DNA from: Anaerovibrio slackiae
GTDB taxonomy: Bacteria > Bacillota > Negativicutes > Selenomonadales > Selenomonadaceae
Length of the DNA: 61,439 nt
Reading direction: 5' to 3'
Assembly: GCF_009695585.1 (NCBI RefSeq)
Contig: NZ_VUNR01000016.1
Location: 1-61,439 of the forward strand
Both the position numbers and the translations under genes were made by a program. Shown here one piece after another: positions 7,905-16,712 of the stretch (within the stretch, counting starts at the first letter, position 1; every line of letters begins with the position of its first letter). The notes under the pieces are model-generated. The model was not told the DNA's origin. It was given only the letters and a program-made list of their open reading frames with translations, and ran no database searches.

Positions 7905-8813
7905 CTAAGACAAAGCATTTTTCACAGCCTTCTCTATCGCTGCATCAACTTCATCCAAAAAAGCAAACCTGCGCCTATAAACAGCACGCTTCCTGGTAGG
8001 AACTTCTTCCATCGTCTTACGCTTTTCTATAAGAGGCACTTTATAAAAACGCTTATCCTCATCTTCTCTGCCACCAGCTTCCAGCCAAAAATCCCCAAAA
8101 TTGGTTTTAAGCTTTCGGTCTGTTCTAACATGATTATTAGCATAATAACCATAATTAGACACAGCATATATATTTCTCAGCCCCAAACTACGCGCTACAG
8201 CCTGAGTCATATACAATATAAGATTTTTCGTCCTATATCCATGTGCCCACTTGGTCATGCATTTAACTATCTCCCGGGCTTCATCTACATTAGGTCCTTG
8301 CATTGCCCCAATATACATTGATTCCTGACCATTTCGGTCTTTATTTATCCAAAAAACAATTTGATAAAAATCCCTTCCTTCATACTGCAAAGTAACAGCA
8401 AGGCAACCTTCTTTACGCTGCCCAGCTTTCATCAGAAGATACAAAACAATCGGCTTTCCCTCAAACTCACCTTCCCACAATTTATACCTTGGCTCCGAAT
8501 CATGACAGCAAATCTGCATAAATGCATCCGGCTGTAGGACACTGCTCAAATATCTATATGTTTCACATACCAGCTCCATGCGTTCTTTGAATGTTGCCCC
8601 ATTATAGAAGAAGCACCTGGTAACCTGTTCTATATGAAACTGATGGCGAAGTTGAAATTTTCTTAGCACCTCATTACCCTCAAAAAAAGCCATCAGCTTT
8701 TTCATATCAGCATCATGCCACATAGCACGCAGCACAAACACAACCATACGCCTCTGCTCACGCGGATTGCTGGTATCATATATTTTTTTGCCCAATTCAA
8801 TATAATTAATCAT
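7905..8813 (-). CDS. VirK/YbjX family protein (DUF535)
   Basis: The 302-residue product matches the VirK/YbjX (DUF535) family: an N-terminal helical region, FQLRHQFHIEQVTRCFFYNG, LYLLMKAGQRKEGCLAVTLQ, YIGAMQGPN, and a C-terminal AVSNYGYYANNH / KTNFGDFWLEAGG / FYKVPL segment. In enteric bacteria these proteins are tied to outer-membrane and LPS properties and to antimicrobial-peptide resistance, but the biochemical activity is unknown. ATG 8813 follows the upstream glycosyltransferase stop by 7 nt with an AAGGA ribosome site, indicating operon translation. A longer frame upstream overlaps the neighbour and is not needed. Location at the end of an LPS operon fits a role in LPS modification. Confidence 0.9.
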   Translation of the reverse strand: MINYIELGKKIYDTSNPREQRRMVVFVLRAMWHDADMKKLMAFFEGNEVLRKFQLRHQFHIEQVTRCFFYNGATFKERMELVCETYRYLSSVLQPDAFMQICCHDSEPRYKLWEGEFEGKPIVLYLLMKAGQRKEGCLAVTLQYEGRDFYQIVFWINKDRNGQESMYIGAMQGPNVDEAREIVKCMTKWAHGYRTKNLILYMTQAVARSLGLRNIYAVSNYGYYANNHVRTDRKLKTNFGDFWLEAGGREDEDKRFYKVPLIEKRKTMEEVPTRKRAVYRRRFAFLDEVDAAIEKAVKNALS

Positions 8814-8820
8814 ACAACAC

Positions 8821-9987
8821 TCATTCCTTATGCGTCCTGCCAAAGTCTCCTTCTGCCAATGCCACGATATTCTCAGCCAACCTCCGTGGAGAAAAATCAC
8901 TATAAGCCTTTTCCAGCGCACTACGGTACTTTTCCTTGTTCTCGTCATATGTATTGACAAACAATTCAATGCATTGCTTTAAAGCTGCCATATTACCATC
9001 TACAAAGCCCATTCCCATAGCATAATGCGCCAAAATCTCAGGATTGACATTGTGAGCTGCAATTATTGATTTCTTATACCCCATAGCGTTAGAAATAAGC
9101 GCAGCTGTATGATATAAATAACGTGGATTGCCATACGGGAGCACCAAAGTATCTACACTAGCCAGCCCCTTCTGCCATTCCGTGCCAATCAATGGACGAT
9201 TCCAGAATTCGACATTTTCTACATCCTTGTACTTCTCAATGATACGGGCAAAATCATCCGCATCCTCCTGTGTCTGAGTAGCTCCCTGGCAGATCAATTT
9301 AACAGGTCGCTTGAAATCACAGGATATAAATGCATCCAAAAAAGCCTCAATCTTCTTTTCCTTACGATACTGTCCGAAAAAACCAAGCCTCAGCACATCA
9401 GCATCGTACTTATTGCGTTCAGCCTCTCCATCTATATCACGAGGAATATAATTAGGCGGTCCATACACTTTGATATTAGGCGAACTAAGCCGTAACTTCT
9501 TGGGAGCAAAAGTCTGCACCCCCACCCTGATATTTTTGTTATGCTTGAAGTAAATAGCTACCTTATTCAACCTTAGAGCTTCCTCAGGCGTAGCCCCATG
9601 AATAAGAAACAGTACTGGTACCGGAGAATGCTGCAAAGCACTCTTTTTCAACGCACGTAAATAACGATATGTGGCTGATGGAAATATAATTGCATCAAAT
9701 TTATCCTGACAGGCATTTACATACATATTTTTATACCATTTCTGACGATGCCATTCACGCTTCACAGATAGCAACAGCTTTTTGACCCCTTTAGCTCCTT
9801 TATATGATACCCCTGTCCCCGGCAAATGATGCACTGGCACACCATAATTCCATTTAAATTCATGACCTTCTGGAACGTAAAATTCCACACTATGCCCTAA
9901 CGCCGTCAATTCCTCAACCAGCAATCGATCAAAATCTATCTCATGACCGCCCGGCGTAACAACACTTTCCATTATTGCAAATCGCAT
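8821..9987 (-). CDS. GT-B glycosyltransferase (GT4-like)
   Basis: The 388-residue protein has two GT-B halves. The N-terminal acceptor domain shows TPGGHEIDFDRLLVEELTALGH, the usual pattern in which the G-H-E region precedes LAxxGH. The C-terminal donor domain shows LGFFGQYRKEKKIEAFLDAF, VEFWNRPLIGTEWQKGLASVDTLVLPYG and ISNAMGYKKSIIAAH. The expected function is transfer of a sugar from a nucleotide donor onto LPS core or O-polysaccharide at the inner membrane face. Its N-terminal half is paralogous to the half-length protein encoded at 12033-12701. It lies 4 nt after the family 2 transferase. Confidence 0.85.
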   Translation of the reverse strand: MRFAIMESVVTPGGHEIDFDRLLVEELTALGHSVEFYVPEGHEFKWNYGVPVHHLPGTGVSYKGAKGVKKLLLSVKREWHRQKWYKNMYVNACQDKFDAIIFPSATYRYLRALKKSALQHSPVPVLFLIHGATPEEALRLNKVAIYFKHNKNIRVGVQTFAPKKLRLSSPNIKVYGPPNYIPRDIDGEAERNKYDADVLRLGFFGQYRKEKKIEAFLDAFISCDFKRPVKLICQGATQTQEDADDFARIIEKYKDVENVEFWNRPLIGTEWQKGLASVDTLVLPYGNPRYLYHTAALISNAMGYKKSIIAAHNVNPEILAHYAMGMGFVDGNMAALKQCIELFVNTYDENKEKYRSALEKAYSDFSPRRLAENIVALAEGDFGRTHKE

Positions 9988-9991
9988 AACA

Positions 9992-10750
9992 CTACTCTTT
10001 CTCCGATGTGTCCATATACATCAGCTTTAAATATTTTACCATAGTATAAAACATGTGATTAACCGCAAATATAAAGCCAAGCTTGCCTTCCCGGAAGCCT
10101 TGCTGCAAAAAGTAAAAACGGATAAAGGCAAAAACAGGATGCAGAATAATATCCCTAAAAGAAGCTCGCTTACCACTATTATACATCTTTTCCGCCATCA
10201 TGTTAGTATAAAGATTAAACTTTATATAATATGCATTCCATTCCGTGTAAGTATAATGCTCTAAGATACCATCCAACAGCCTTACTTCCAAATCTCCGAA
10301 CTTAGCCTGTTCATGTACTATTCCCTGCCAGTGCACAGCTTCCCTCGGATAAAGACGCAAAGACATATCCGGCCCATGGCCACCATACCTCATCTTCTGC
10401 CCGAAGACAATCTGATACCTTTTGATATTGTAGACACAACTAATGCCACTTGCTATGGCCTTTTTTATAGAATCTGCCGCCTCGGAAGTAATCCTTTCAT
10501 CTGCATCTAGATAAAATACCCAGTCTGTATCAATCTGCTGTAGTGCAAAATTGCGTTGTCCTGCAAAACCGTCTTCGCCCATTGGGTGAAGAATAAATCT
10601 GGCCCCCGCAGCTTTTGCAATTATTTCAGTCCTGTCCTCACTGCCGGAATCCACTACCAAAATATCATCCGCAAAAGAAGCACTTTTTATACATGCCTCT
10701 ATGTTTTTTTCCTCATTTTTAGTCAAAATCACAACTGCCAAAGTTGCCAT
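9992..10750 (-). CDS. Family 2 glycosyltransferase, WaaE/KdtX-like
   Basis: The 252-residue product begins MATLAVVILTKNEEKNIE, with the GT-A nucleotide fold, VVDSGSEDRT, and the DAD metal site at 82-84 within FYLDADERIT. It continues with MRYGGHGPDMSLRLYPR and VHEQAKF, all typical of the WaaE (beta-1,4-glucosyltransferase on heptose I) group. A hydrophobic C-terminal region (FAFIRFYFLQQGFREGKLGF) probably contacts the membrane. It is placed beside the ligase and heptose genes, consistent with core extension. ATG 10750 is chosen because GAAGGTG lies 4-5 nt upstream. An alternative is a general LPS transferase of unknown acceptor. Confidence 0.88.
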   Translation of the reverse strand: MATLAVVILTKNEEKNIEACIKSASFADDILVVDSGSEDRTEIIAKAAGARFILHPMGEDGFAGQRNFALQQIDTDWVFYLDADERITSEAADSIKKAIASGISCVYNIKRYQIVFGQKMRYGGHGPDMSLRLYPREAVHWQGIVHEQAKFGDLEVRLLDGILEHYTYTEWNAYYIKFNLYTNMMAEKMYNSGKRASFRDIILHPVFAFIRFYFLQQGFREGKLGFIFAVNHMFYTMVKYLKLMYMDTSEKE

Positions 10751-10784
10751 TGCTTCACCTTCTATCCCAATACCAGTCACAATT

Positions 10785-11999
10785 TCAGGTCGCATTACTA
10801 TCCTCAGCCATACCAGTAGCAATCCACTGATAAGACATACCCAGGCCAAACCAAAACAGCTTCATTACAATCGAATCACCCATAGTATATTCCGTCATGC
10901 CCTGCAGCATAATTCCGGCAAATATCCCAAGAAAAGTCAGATAGCCTATATTCCTGCTGCCCAGCCAGCCACGAATGCAGTAAATAGCCGTACCAAGCCA
11001 CCATGCAAGCAGACCGGTCACACCTAATATACCGCCCTCCGCCATAACCTGGAAAAAATTGCTATGTGCATGTCCCAGATACCGTTCCTTCGCTTCAGGC
11101 AATATATACTTCTCCTGATAATTATCATGAAATTCTCCATACCCGACACCAGTGATAGGATAATCCGCAAACATATTGCGGGCACTCTGCCAAAGCAAAA
11201 GCCTTTCGTTATTGCTCTGCATCTTGGTGTCAGTAATGGTCACCAACCTATTCTGCAAAATAGGAACACTATAAAAAATACCTGCTATGAATATGGCCAA
11301 CAGGGCAATTACAGCAATCCCTTTAAGTTTTGATTTCATGAAAAACAAAATCAAGACAGGAGCAATAATCCCTATCGCCAGCCAGACACCACGAGTAGCA
11401 TTAAGCAGGGTTGCCATCAACGCCACTACTAACACGCCATAAAAAACATATTTCTTCAAGCCGGATATTTTGTTTTCCATGGTCAAGACTATAAGTACTG
11501 GCATCCACATGACAAGATTACCTCCTGTCATCATATATCCTATGATACCTCCTACTCGAAACTTCCCTTCGACAACCCCCTGATAAATGCACACTGCATC
11601 ATTAACAAAATGCGACAACAGAGCCATGCAAAACAGCACAATCAGCTGCTTTCTATCCCTGATAAATAACCAAAGCAGATAAAATCCTGCCATGCGATAC
11701 AAATAATGATCTCCCAGTACCCGCAGGCTCCAAACCAAATCAGTCGAAAAAAGCGATGAAACCAGCATCATGCCCACAAACCACAAAAACGGCACTGCCA
11801 GCTTTTTGTCAATTTGCAGCAATTCACGCCAATCATCATGCTTTTTATATACCCTGAACAATGCAGCAACAATAGACAGGCTTAAAAAGACATTTCCCAC
11901 AGCTATTGATGTACTGCTAAACAGAGCATATCCGCAAAGAAAATAGAAAATCCAGCGTTCCACCTTTTTTTCACTTCCGACAATACTCAAATCTCCCAT
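10785..11999 (-). CDS. O-antigen ligase family protein (WaaL/Wzy_C)
   Basis: The 404-residue polytopic protein has about 10-12 hydrophobic helices and a large periplasmic loop between the last ones. The loop contains the Wzy_C signature: ITGVGYGEFHDNYQ followed by YLGHAHSNFFQVMAEGGILG, with the conserved H-N region used by WaaL. It would join undecaprenyl-linked O-polysaccharide to lipid A-core in the periplasm. Basic residues in TLLNATRGVWLA (the conserved R) are also typical. ATG 11999 has GGAGG at 5 nt spacing. A Wzy polymerase has the same fold, but presence among core genes favours a ligase. Confidence 0.87.
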   Translation of the reverse strand: MGDLSIVGSEKKVERWIFYFLCGYALFSSTSIAVGNVFLSLSIVAALFRVYKKHDDWRELLQIDKKLAVPFLWFVGMMLVSSLFSTDLVWSLRVLGDHYLYRMAGFYLLWLFIRDRKQLIVLFCMALLSHFVNDAVCIYQGVVEGKFRVGGIIGYMMTGGNLVMWMPVLIVLTMENKISGLKKYVFYGVLVVALMATLLNATRGVWLAIGIIAPVLILFFMKSKLKGIAVIALLAIFIAGIFYSVPILQNRLVTITDTKMQSNNERLLLWQSARNMFADYPITGVGYGEFHDNYQEKYILPEAKERYLGHAHSNFFQVMAEGGILGVTGLLAWWLGTAIYCIRGWLGSRNIGYLTFLGIFAGIMLQGMTEYTMGDSIVMKLFWFGLGMSYQWIATGMAEDSNAT

Positions 12000-12032
12000 G
12001 CATTCCTCCATCTGTTATATTTTAATTATTTG

Positions 12033-12701
12033 TCATCTATTATTTTTTGTGTATTCAGCATTTATTATTTTTTCAACTCTCAAGGCAAAAGCCTCCGGCA
12101 GGAGTGCTTTCTGATTAATACCTTCCAAAATTTTACTATCCATAACCCCTATATCAGCTTCCTGCACAGGAGGATAGGTGGAAAATAAACTTTCCAGCCT
12201 TTGCGGAAACAAATGCCCATCGAAAGTTAATGCAACAATACGCAAATTTTTGTGTCCCGACATTTTTTTAGCTTCCCTGAATACTTTAATTGCAGAACCA
12301 GCAGTCAGGTTGTGAACAAAAAAAAGAATCGGCACAGATGAATCCCGCAAGTTATTTTTCTGCACAGCTCTCAGACAACGATAATCAGCAAAAGGAAAAA
12401 TAACCGCATCCAATGCATCCTTCTCTGTAGCCAGAAACAACTGACTGAACCACCCCTGCCGACTAAACCCAAACTTAACATACGATATTATCTTTTTCAA
12501 GCCACCAGCCTGATTGGAGGATTCAGACTTTCCCACCAGATGTACCGTATTTTTAGCTCCTGAAAAACCACATTCCATATTCTCCGGCACGTATAATGAA
12601 ATTTCATGTCCACGCTTAGATAATTCACTCACCAGCAAACTCACGAAAAATTTTTCATAATCATTATAAACATTCAGATCAACAAAAATACCAATCCGCA
12701 C
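12033..12701 (-). CDS. Half-length GT-B glycosyltransferase-like protein (acceptor domain only)
   Basis: The 222-residue product parallels the first half of the glycosyltransferase at 8821-9987. Matches include RIGIFVDLNVYNDYEKFF / SELSKRGHEISLYVPEN, then DAVIFPFADYRCLRAVQ and VPILFFVHNLT, which equal DAIIFPSATYRYLRALK and VPVLFLIHGAT in the paralogue. The nucleotide-sugar domain is missing; the protein ends in about 70 residues without a Rossmann pattern. It may be a decayed transferase or an accessory subunit. A GTG start at 12701 is preferred because GGAGG lies 6 nt upstream; an ATG at 12719 overlapping the gmhB stop is the alternative. Confidence 0.75.
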   Translation of the reverse strand: MRIGIFVDLNVYNDYEKFFVSLLVSELSKRGHEISLYVPENMECGFSGAKNTVHLVGKSESSNQAGGLKKIISYVKFGFSRQGWFSQLFLATEKDALDAVIFPFADYRCLRAVQKNNLRDSSVPILFFVHNLTAGSAIKVFREAKKMSGHKNLRIVALTFDGHLFPQRLESLFSTYPPVQEADIGVMDSKILEGINQKALLPEAFALRVEKIINAEYTKNNR

Positions 12702-12718
12702 ATATATCCTCCAATCCA

Positions 12719-13225
12719 TTACCTCTGCTCCACAGCCCGCTTCACGCACGCCAGCAGGCTGCCGCCTTCATACAGCACGCCCTTTGCCCCGGCGGCCTCG
12801 CCACACTCCACATCCCGTGGCTTGTCCCCCACCATAAAGGACTGCGCGGCATCAATGCCCAGCTCCCGACAGGCGGTGAAAATCATGCCCGGCTTCGGCT
12901 TGCGGCAGTCACAGTCCACCGCATACTCCGGCACAGCAGCCCCGGGATGGTGCGGACAGTAATAGAGGCCGTCAATTGGTGCGACACCCTGCCTCGCCAG
13001 TTCCTCATTCATCCACTGATGGAGGCGCACCACATCAGCTTCCTCATAGTAGCCCCGCGCCACACCGCTCTGATTGGTGACCACCACCACCAGATAGCCC
13101 TGCCGGTGGCAGTAGGCGATAGCCTCCACCGCCTCCGGCATCCACTGGAAATCCTCTATCCTGTGCAGGTAATGCACATCCACATTCAATGTGCCATCCC
13201 TGTCAAAAAAAACTGCTTTCTTCAA
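12719..13225 (-). CDS. gmhB: D-glycero-beta-D-manno-heptose-1,7-bisphosphate 7-phosphatase
   Basis: GmhB removes the 7-phosphate from heptose bisphosphate in ADP-heptose synthesis in the cytoplasm. The HAD phosphatase motifs are present: AVFFDRDGTLN (nucleophile and acid-base Asp), VVTNQSG, CRKPKPG and FMVGDKPRDVE. The zinc-binding loop (YYCPHHPG with CDCRKP) is typical of GmhB. The product is 168 residues from a TTG start, chosen because CGGAGG precedes it by 6 nt and the protein then begins KKAVFFDRDG. An ATG at 13240 with a poor ribosome site is the alternative. It lies downstream of hldD in the same direction. Confidence 0.92.
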   Translation of the reverse strand: MKKAVFFDRDGTLNVDVHYLHRIEDFQWMPEAVEAIAYCHRQGYLVVVVTNQSGVARGYYEEADVVRLHQWMNEELARQGVAPIDGLYYCPHHPGAAVPEYAVDCDCRKPKPGMIFTACRELGIDAAQSFMVGDKPRDVECGEAAGAKGVLYEGGSLLACVKRAVEQR

Positions 13226-13270
13226 ACTATGCCTCCGCATCTTCCCTGACCTGACGGTATCACGGCACAA

Positions 13271-13324
13271 CGCCCATCATTTGCACTGCCCCCATCATTT
13301 ACATATTGCACAATATTGCACCAA
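13271..13324. repeat. Short direct repeats in the gmhB-hldD spacer
   Basis: CCATCATTTGCA / CCATCATTTACA and ATATTGCACA / ATATTGCACC occur as adjacent imperfect pairs between the two heptose genes. Confidence 0.5.
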
Positions 13325-13334
13325 CATGCGCCTA

Positions 13335-14318
13335 TTATTTTCCGTACTTGAAATATCCCCCATTGTCCAGAAAATCGCAATATTCCTTTACAGCATCCCT
13401 CATATCATAGAAGCCTTGGTCATAGCCTGCTGCCAGCAGCTGTGTCTTATCCGCCTCTGTAAAGCACTGATACTTGCCCTTCAGCACCTCCGGGAATTCC
13501 CGGTACTCAATATGCCCTGTGCCCAGTGCATCAATCACCGCCTGTGCCACCTCATTGTAGGAATGGGCATGGCCGGTACCGCAGTTGTAGATGCCGCTTG
13601 GCCCCTCATTCTGCCAGAACCAGAGGTTGACCTTTACTACATCCTTTACATAGATAAAGTCACGGCGATGCTCACCATCGCCATATTCGCCATAACCGCC
13701 AAAGAGTCGGCATACGCCATTATCCTTGACCTGATGATACAGCTGATAGAAGATAGAAGCCATGTTGCCTTTATGATGCTCCTGGGGGCCGTATACATTG
13801 AAATACTTCAGCCCTACAATCTGGCTCTGGGCATAAGGCAGCTGCTGGCGCACATAGCGGTCAAAAAGCAGCTTGGAGTATGCATAGGGATTCAGGGCAT
13901 CCTCGCACTCATCCCCCTCCCGGAAGCCATTCTCGCCACCGCCATAGGTGGAGGCGGAAGATGCGTACAGGAACGGGATGCGGTGATTCATACAGAAATG
14001 CAGCACGGCCTTGGAATACTCATAATTGGCCTCCATCATATAGTTCACATCGTACTCCATGGTATCGGAGCAGGCCCCCTCATGGAAAACCACATCCACA
14101 TCCGTGCCATCAAAATCATCATTCAGAACCGCTTCCAAAAAGGCATCCTTGTGCATGTAATCCATGAACTGCAAGCCCCTGAGATTTCTATAGCTCTGAT
14201 TCTCCTTCTTGCGATTATTCAAATCATCCACAATAAGAATATCAGTACGTCCCTGACGATTCAATTCCTTGACAATATTGCTGCCGATAAAACCGGCTCC
14301 CCCTGTAACAATAATCAT
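13335..14318 (-). CDS. hldD: ADP-L-glycero-D-manno-heptose 6-epimerase
   Basis: HldD (RfaD) epimerises ADP-D,D-heptose to ADP-L,D-heptose, the donor for inner-core LPS. The 327-residue protein is an extended short-chain dehydrogenase. It has the N-terminal NADP-binding VTGGAGFIGSN, the family-specific DDLNNRKK, a serine in YASSASTYGGG, the catalytic YAYSK, KYFNVYGPQEHHKGNMAS, and RRDFIYVKDVV. Length and all motifs match the enterobacterial enzyme. The ATG at 14318 is preceded by GAGCGAG. It is the middle gene of the heptose cluster. Confidence 0.96.
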   Translation of the reverse strand: MIIVTGGAGFIGSNIVKELNRQGRTDILIVDDLNNRKKENQSYRNLRGLQFMDYMHKDAFLEAVLNDDFDGTDVDVVFHEGACSDTMEYDVNYMMEANYEYSKAVLHFCMNHRIPFLYASSASTYGGGENGFREGDECEDALNPYAYSKLLFDRYVRQQLPYAQSQIVGLKYFNVYGPQEHHKGNMASIFYQLYHQVKDNGVCRLFGGYGEYGDGEHRRDFIYVKDVVKVNLWFWQNEGPSGIYNCGTGHAHSYNEVAQAVIDALGTGHIEYREFPEVLKGKYQCFTEADKTQLLAAGYDQGFYDMRDAVKEYCDFLDNGGYFKYGK

Positions 14319-14350
14319 AAATCTCGCTCCTCACAATTCTTCACAAGTCA

Positions 14351-14434
14351 TACTACTACGGATATACTACTCCAGCTATATTACTCCAGTTATGTTATTC
14401 CAGTTATGTTATTCCAAATGTACTACTCCACATC
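14351..14434. repeat. Six-unit degenerate tandem repeat, period 14 nt
   Basis: Units read TACTACTACGGATA, TACTACTCCAGCTA, TATTACTCCAGTTA, TGTTATTCCAGTTA, TGTTATTCCAAATG and TACTACTCCACATC, exactly 14 nt each. The array fills the hldD-rfaE1 spacer and the last unit contains the rfaE1 stop codon. Confidence 0.85.
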
Positions 14435-15418
14435 CGTCAGCACCTTCTGCAGCTCCTGATTGCTGACAGCATAGGTGCCCAGCTTTGCTACTACCACGCT
14501 GGCAGCCAGGTTTGCCAGATAGGCCGCCTCCACAGGCTTCAGGCCACCGGATATACCCAGGGCAAATACGGAAATCACTGTATCACCAGCACCAGATACA
14601 TCAAATACCTCCTGAGCCTTGGTCGGGATGTGAACCACGCCCTCCTCCGGCTGCACCAGTGACATGCCGTACTCGGAACGGGTGGCCAGCACATTTTTCA
14701 CATTGTACTTGTCCATGACCTGCCGTGCCGCCTGCTCTATGTACTCATCCCGGTTGCGGATGGGCTTGGACAGGACAGCATTCAGCTCCTTGAAGTTTGG
14801 GGTGATATAATCAGCTCCTGCATACTTCTCCCACTCTACACCCTTTGGGTCCACAAATACCGGCACCGCCATATTGTGGCACTCATCAATAATCCGCGTG
14901 CACACATCCTCCGTGCAGGCTCCCTTGCCGTAATCAGAGATAATCACCGCATCCAGCCCATTCTGCAAGGACTGCTCCACATAATCTATCAGCCGCTCCG
15001 CATAATGCTCACTTACCGGCTCCGTATCCTCGAAGTCCAGCCGCAGCATCTGCTGATGGCCGCCGATTATCCGCAGCTTGGTAGTAGTCGGGGCCTCCCG
15101 GCGAATAATCCCCTTGTAATCTATGCCCCGTGCCGTAAACTTGTCCAATAGATTCTGGCAGTGATAGTCATTACCTGCAAAGCCTGCAATAGATGTCCGG
15201 CAGCCCAGAAGTGCCAGATTGTGTGCTACGTTGGCAGAGCCGCCCAGGGTATCCTTGGTGCTGGTGACATGATTAATCGGCACCGGTGCCTCCGGCGAAA
15301 TACGGGTTACCTCGCCATAATAATACCTGTCCAGCATCACATCGCCCACTACCAGGATTCTTACCTTGGCAATATCGTTCAGCACAAAATCCAGCAATTT
15401 CTTCCTATCAACAGTCAT
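14423..15418 (-). CDS. rfaE1: D-glycero-beta-D-manno-heptose-7-phosphate kinase (RfaE1/HldE N-terminal type)
   Basis: This 331-residue PfkB/ribokinase-fold enzyme phosphorylates heptose 7-phosphate at position 1. RfaE-specific motifs are present: VVGDVMLDRYYYGEVTRISPEAPVP, GGSANVAHNLALLG, TTKLRIIGGHQQMLRLD, VIISDYGKG, DPKG, and the PfkB catalytic signature DVSGAGDT. It carries only the kinase domain; the adenylyltransferase is a separate gene in this locus. A second, divergent kinase of the same kind is encoded beside rfaE2. This copy is the better match to the canonical kinase (RISPEAPVP). It is bracketed by two different tandem-repeat spacers. Confidence 0.92.
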   Translation of the reverse strand: MTVDRKKLLDFVLNDIAKVRILVVGDVMLDRYYYGEVTRISPEAPVPINHVTSTKDTLGGSANVAHNLALLGCRTSIAGFAGNDYHCQNLLDKFTARGIDYKGIIRREAPTTTKLRIIGGHQQMLRLDFEDTEPVSEHYAERLIDYVEQSLQNGLDAVIISDYGKGACTEDVCTRIIDECHNMAVPVFVDPKGVEWEKYAGADYITPNFKELNAVLSKPIRNRDEYIEQAARQVMDKYNVKNVLATRSEYGMSLVQPEEGVVHIPTKAQEVFDVSGAGDTVISVFALGISGGLKPVEAAYLANLAASVVVAKLGTYAVSNQELQKVLTDVE

Positions 15419-15472
15419 CGCTTATTCTTCCCCCTTTGTTACGCTTCAATCATCAGCTAGCAGCTTAACTCA

Positions 15473-15564
15473 CTACGGCAACATAATTGTTCTAATTACA
15501 GCAACACAATTATCAACACTAAAGCAACATAATCATCAATATTACAGCAAAATAATTATTCACA
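15473..15564. repeat. Four-unit degenerate tandem repeat, period 23 nt
   Basis: Four consecutive 23-nt units share the core [CT]TA-N-[AG]GCAACA-TAAT-N-[AT]T, for example TTACAGCAACACAATTATCA; a fifth unit is decayed. They fill the spacer between rfaE1 and the next heptosyltransferase gene. Confidence 0.8.
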
Positions 15565-15584
15565 TCATAATAACATTATAGCAG

Positions 15585-16712
15585 TCACAGCTTTGCCATA
15601 TCAATCACACGGCATTCGTATTTTCCATACTCCCTTGGCATTTTTCCTGCCATGTTTTCATACTTGCCCAGCAGTTCCCACACATACTGCATCACGATTT
15701 CCACCGTAATCTTCTTCATGCAGGCCATGTTGTCCGCTCCCTGCTTCGGACACTCATGAATGCCGCAAGGGTGGCATGGCTCCGGCGTCTTAATGAGCAC
15801 ATCCCGGGCATCATAAGGGTAAAATCCCGGCACCGGCGATGCACCGAACATGGTGACAACAGGCACGTTCTGGGATACCCCCACATGCATAGGTCCCGAG
15901 TCAGTAGTCAGGAACAGGGCGCACTTCTTCAGGAGAGCCCCCAGCTCCCCCAGGGAAACCTTGCCGGTGAATACCTTGATATCACTGCTGTCCCTGTGCT
16001 TCATCTGGGCAATGCAGTCCTCCACCAGCTCCGTGTCCATAGGACCGCCAAAAAAGGCAACGCCGTAGCCCTTTGCCAAAAGCTCATCTGCACAGCGGGC
16101 AAAATAGGTATCAATCCACCGCTTCGTCTTCCAGCTGGCACCGATATTGAAGGCCACCACCTTCTTATCAGGAGCAAAATTCTCCTGCCAGATTTTAGCC
16201 GCACTCCTGACCGCCGCCTCCGGCAGCCACATCTCCAGTCCGCCATCGTCAATCCTGTCAATACCCACGGCCTGCTCCAGCACATCAAAGTGGGAATGAA
16301 TCTGATGCTTGACCGCCTTCAGATTTGGCAGTACCTGGTCAAAAAGCAGGGCAAAGCCCGGCTTGGCGTAGCCCACAATCCTGTCAGCGCCGCTGAAGGC
16401 CGCAATAGCGGAAGCCCTCTCGTTGCGATGGAGATTAATCACCAAATCAAACTTTTTCTTTCGTATGCCCCAAATGTATTTAATAAAGGACGGCAGGCTG
16501 TCATCCCTGCCCTTCTTGTCAATCAGCAGGCATTCATCAATATGCCTGTTATACTGCACCAGATCTGCCAGCTTCTTATCTGCCAGCAGGGAAATCCGTG
16601 CCTTGGGATAGTTGGTGCGCAGGGTTCTCAGCACCGGCGTCACCAGCATCAGGTCACCGATGTGCATCAGGTTTATCACCAGTATATTCTTGTAGTCCCG
16701 TGTAATGCTCAT
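15585..16712 (-). CDS. GT9 ADP-heptose:LPS heptosyltransferase
   Basis: The 375-residue protein is a GT-B family 9 transferase. The N-terminal NILVINLMHIGDLMLVTPVLRTLR contains the catalytic Asp region of WaaC/WaaF. The donor domain shows VVAFNIGASWKTKRW (ADP-heptose phosphate loop), FGGPMDTEL, LTTDSGPMHVGVSQNVPVVTMFGAS and PCHPCGIHECPKQG. It adds an L,D-heptose to the LPS inner core at the cytoplasmic membrane face. Its start overlaps the previous GT9 gene by 4 nt, so the two are translationally coupled. Which heptose position it serves cannot be decided from sequence. Confidence 0.92.
   Translation of the reverse strand: MSITRDYKNILVINLMHIGDLMLVTPVLRTLRTNYPKARISLLADKKLADLVQYNRHIDECLLIDKKGRDDSLPSFIKYIWGIRKKKFDLVINLHRNERASAIAAFSGADRIVGYAKPGFALLFDQVLPNLKAVKHQIHSHFDVLEQAVGIDRIDDGGLEMWLPEAAVRSAAKIWQENFAPDKKVVAFNIGASWKTKRWIDTYFARCADELLAKGYGVAFFGGPMDTELVEDCIAQMKHRDSSDIKVFTGKVSLGELGALLKKCALFLTTDSGPMHVGVSQNVPVVTMFGASPVPGFYPYDARDVLIKTPEPCHPCGIHECPKQGADNMACMKKITVEIVMQYVWELLGKYENMAGKMPREYGKYECRVIDMAKL

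Noticed and set aside
8814..8969. An extended N-terminus for the VirK/YbjX protein
   Set aside because: It overlaps the upstream glycosyltransferase by about 150 nt, whereas the ATG at 8813 has a ribosome site and matches the family start.
15473..15564. Possible CRISPR array
   Set aside because: Units are contiguous 23-mers without spacers, degenerate, and no cas genes are present.
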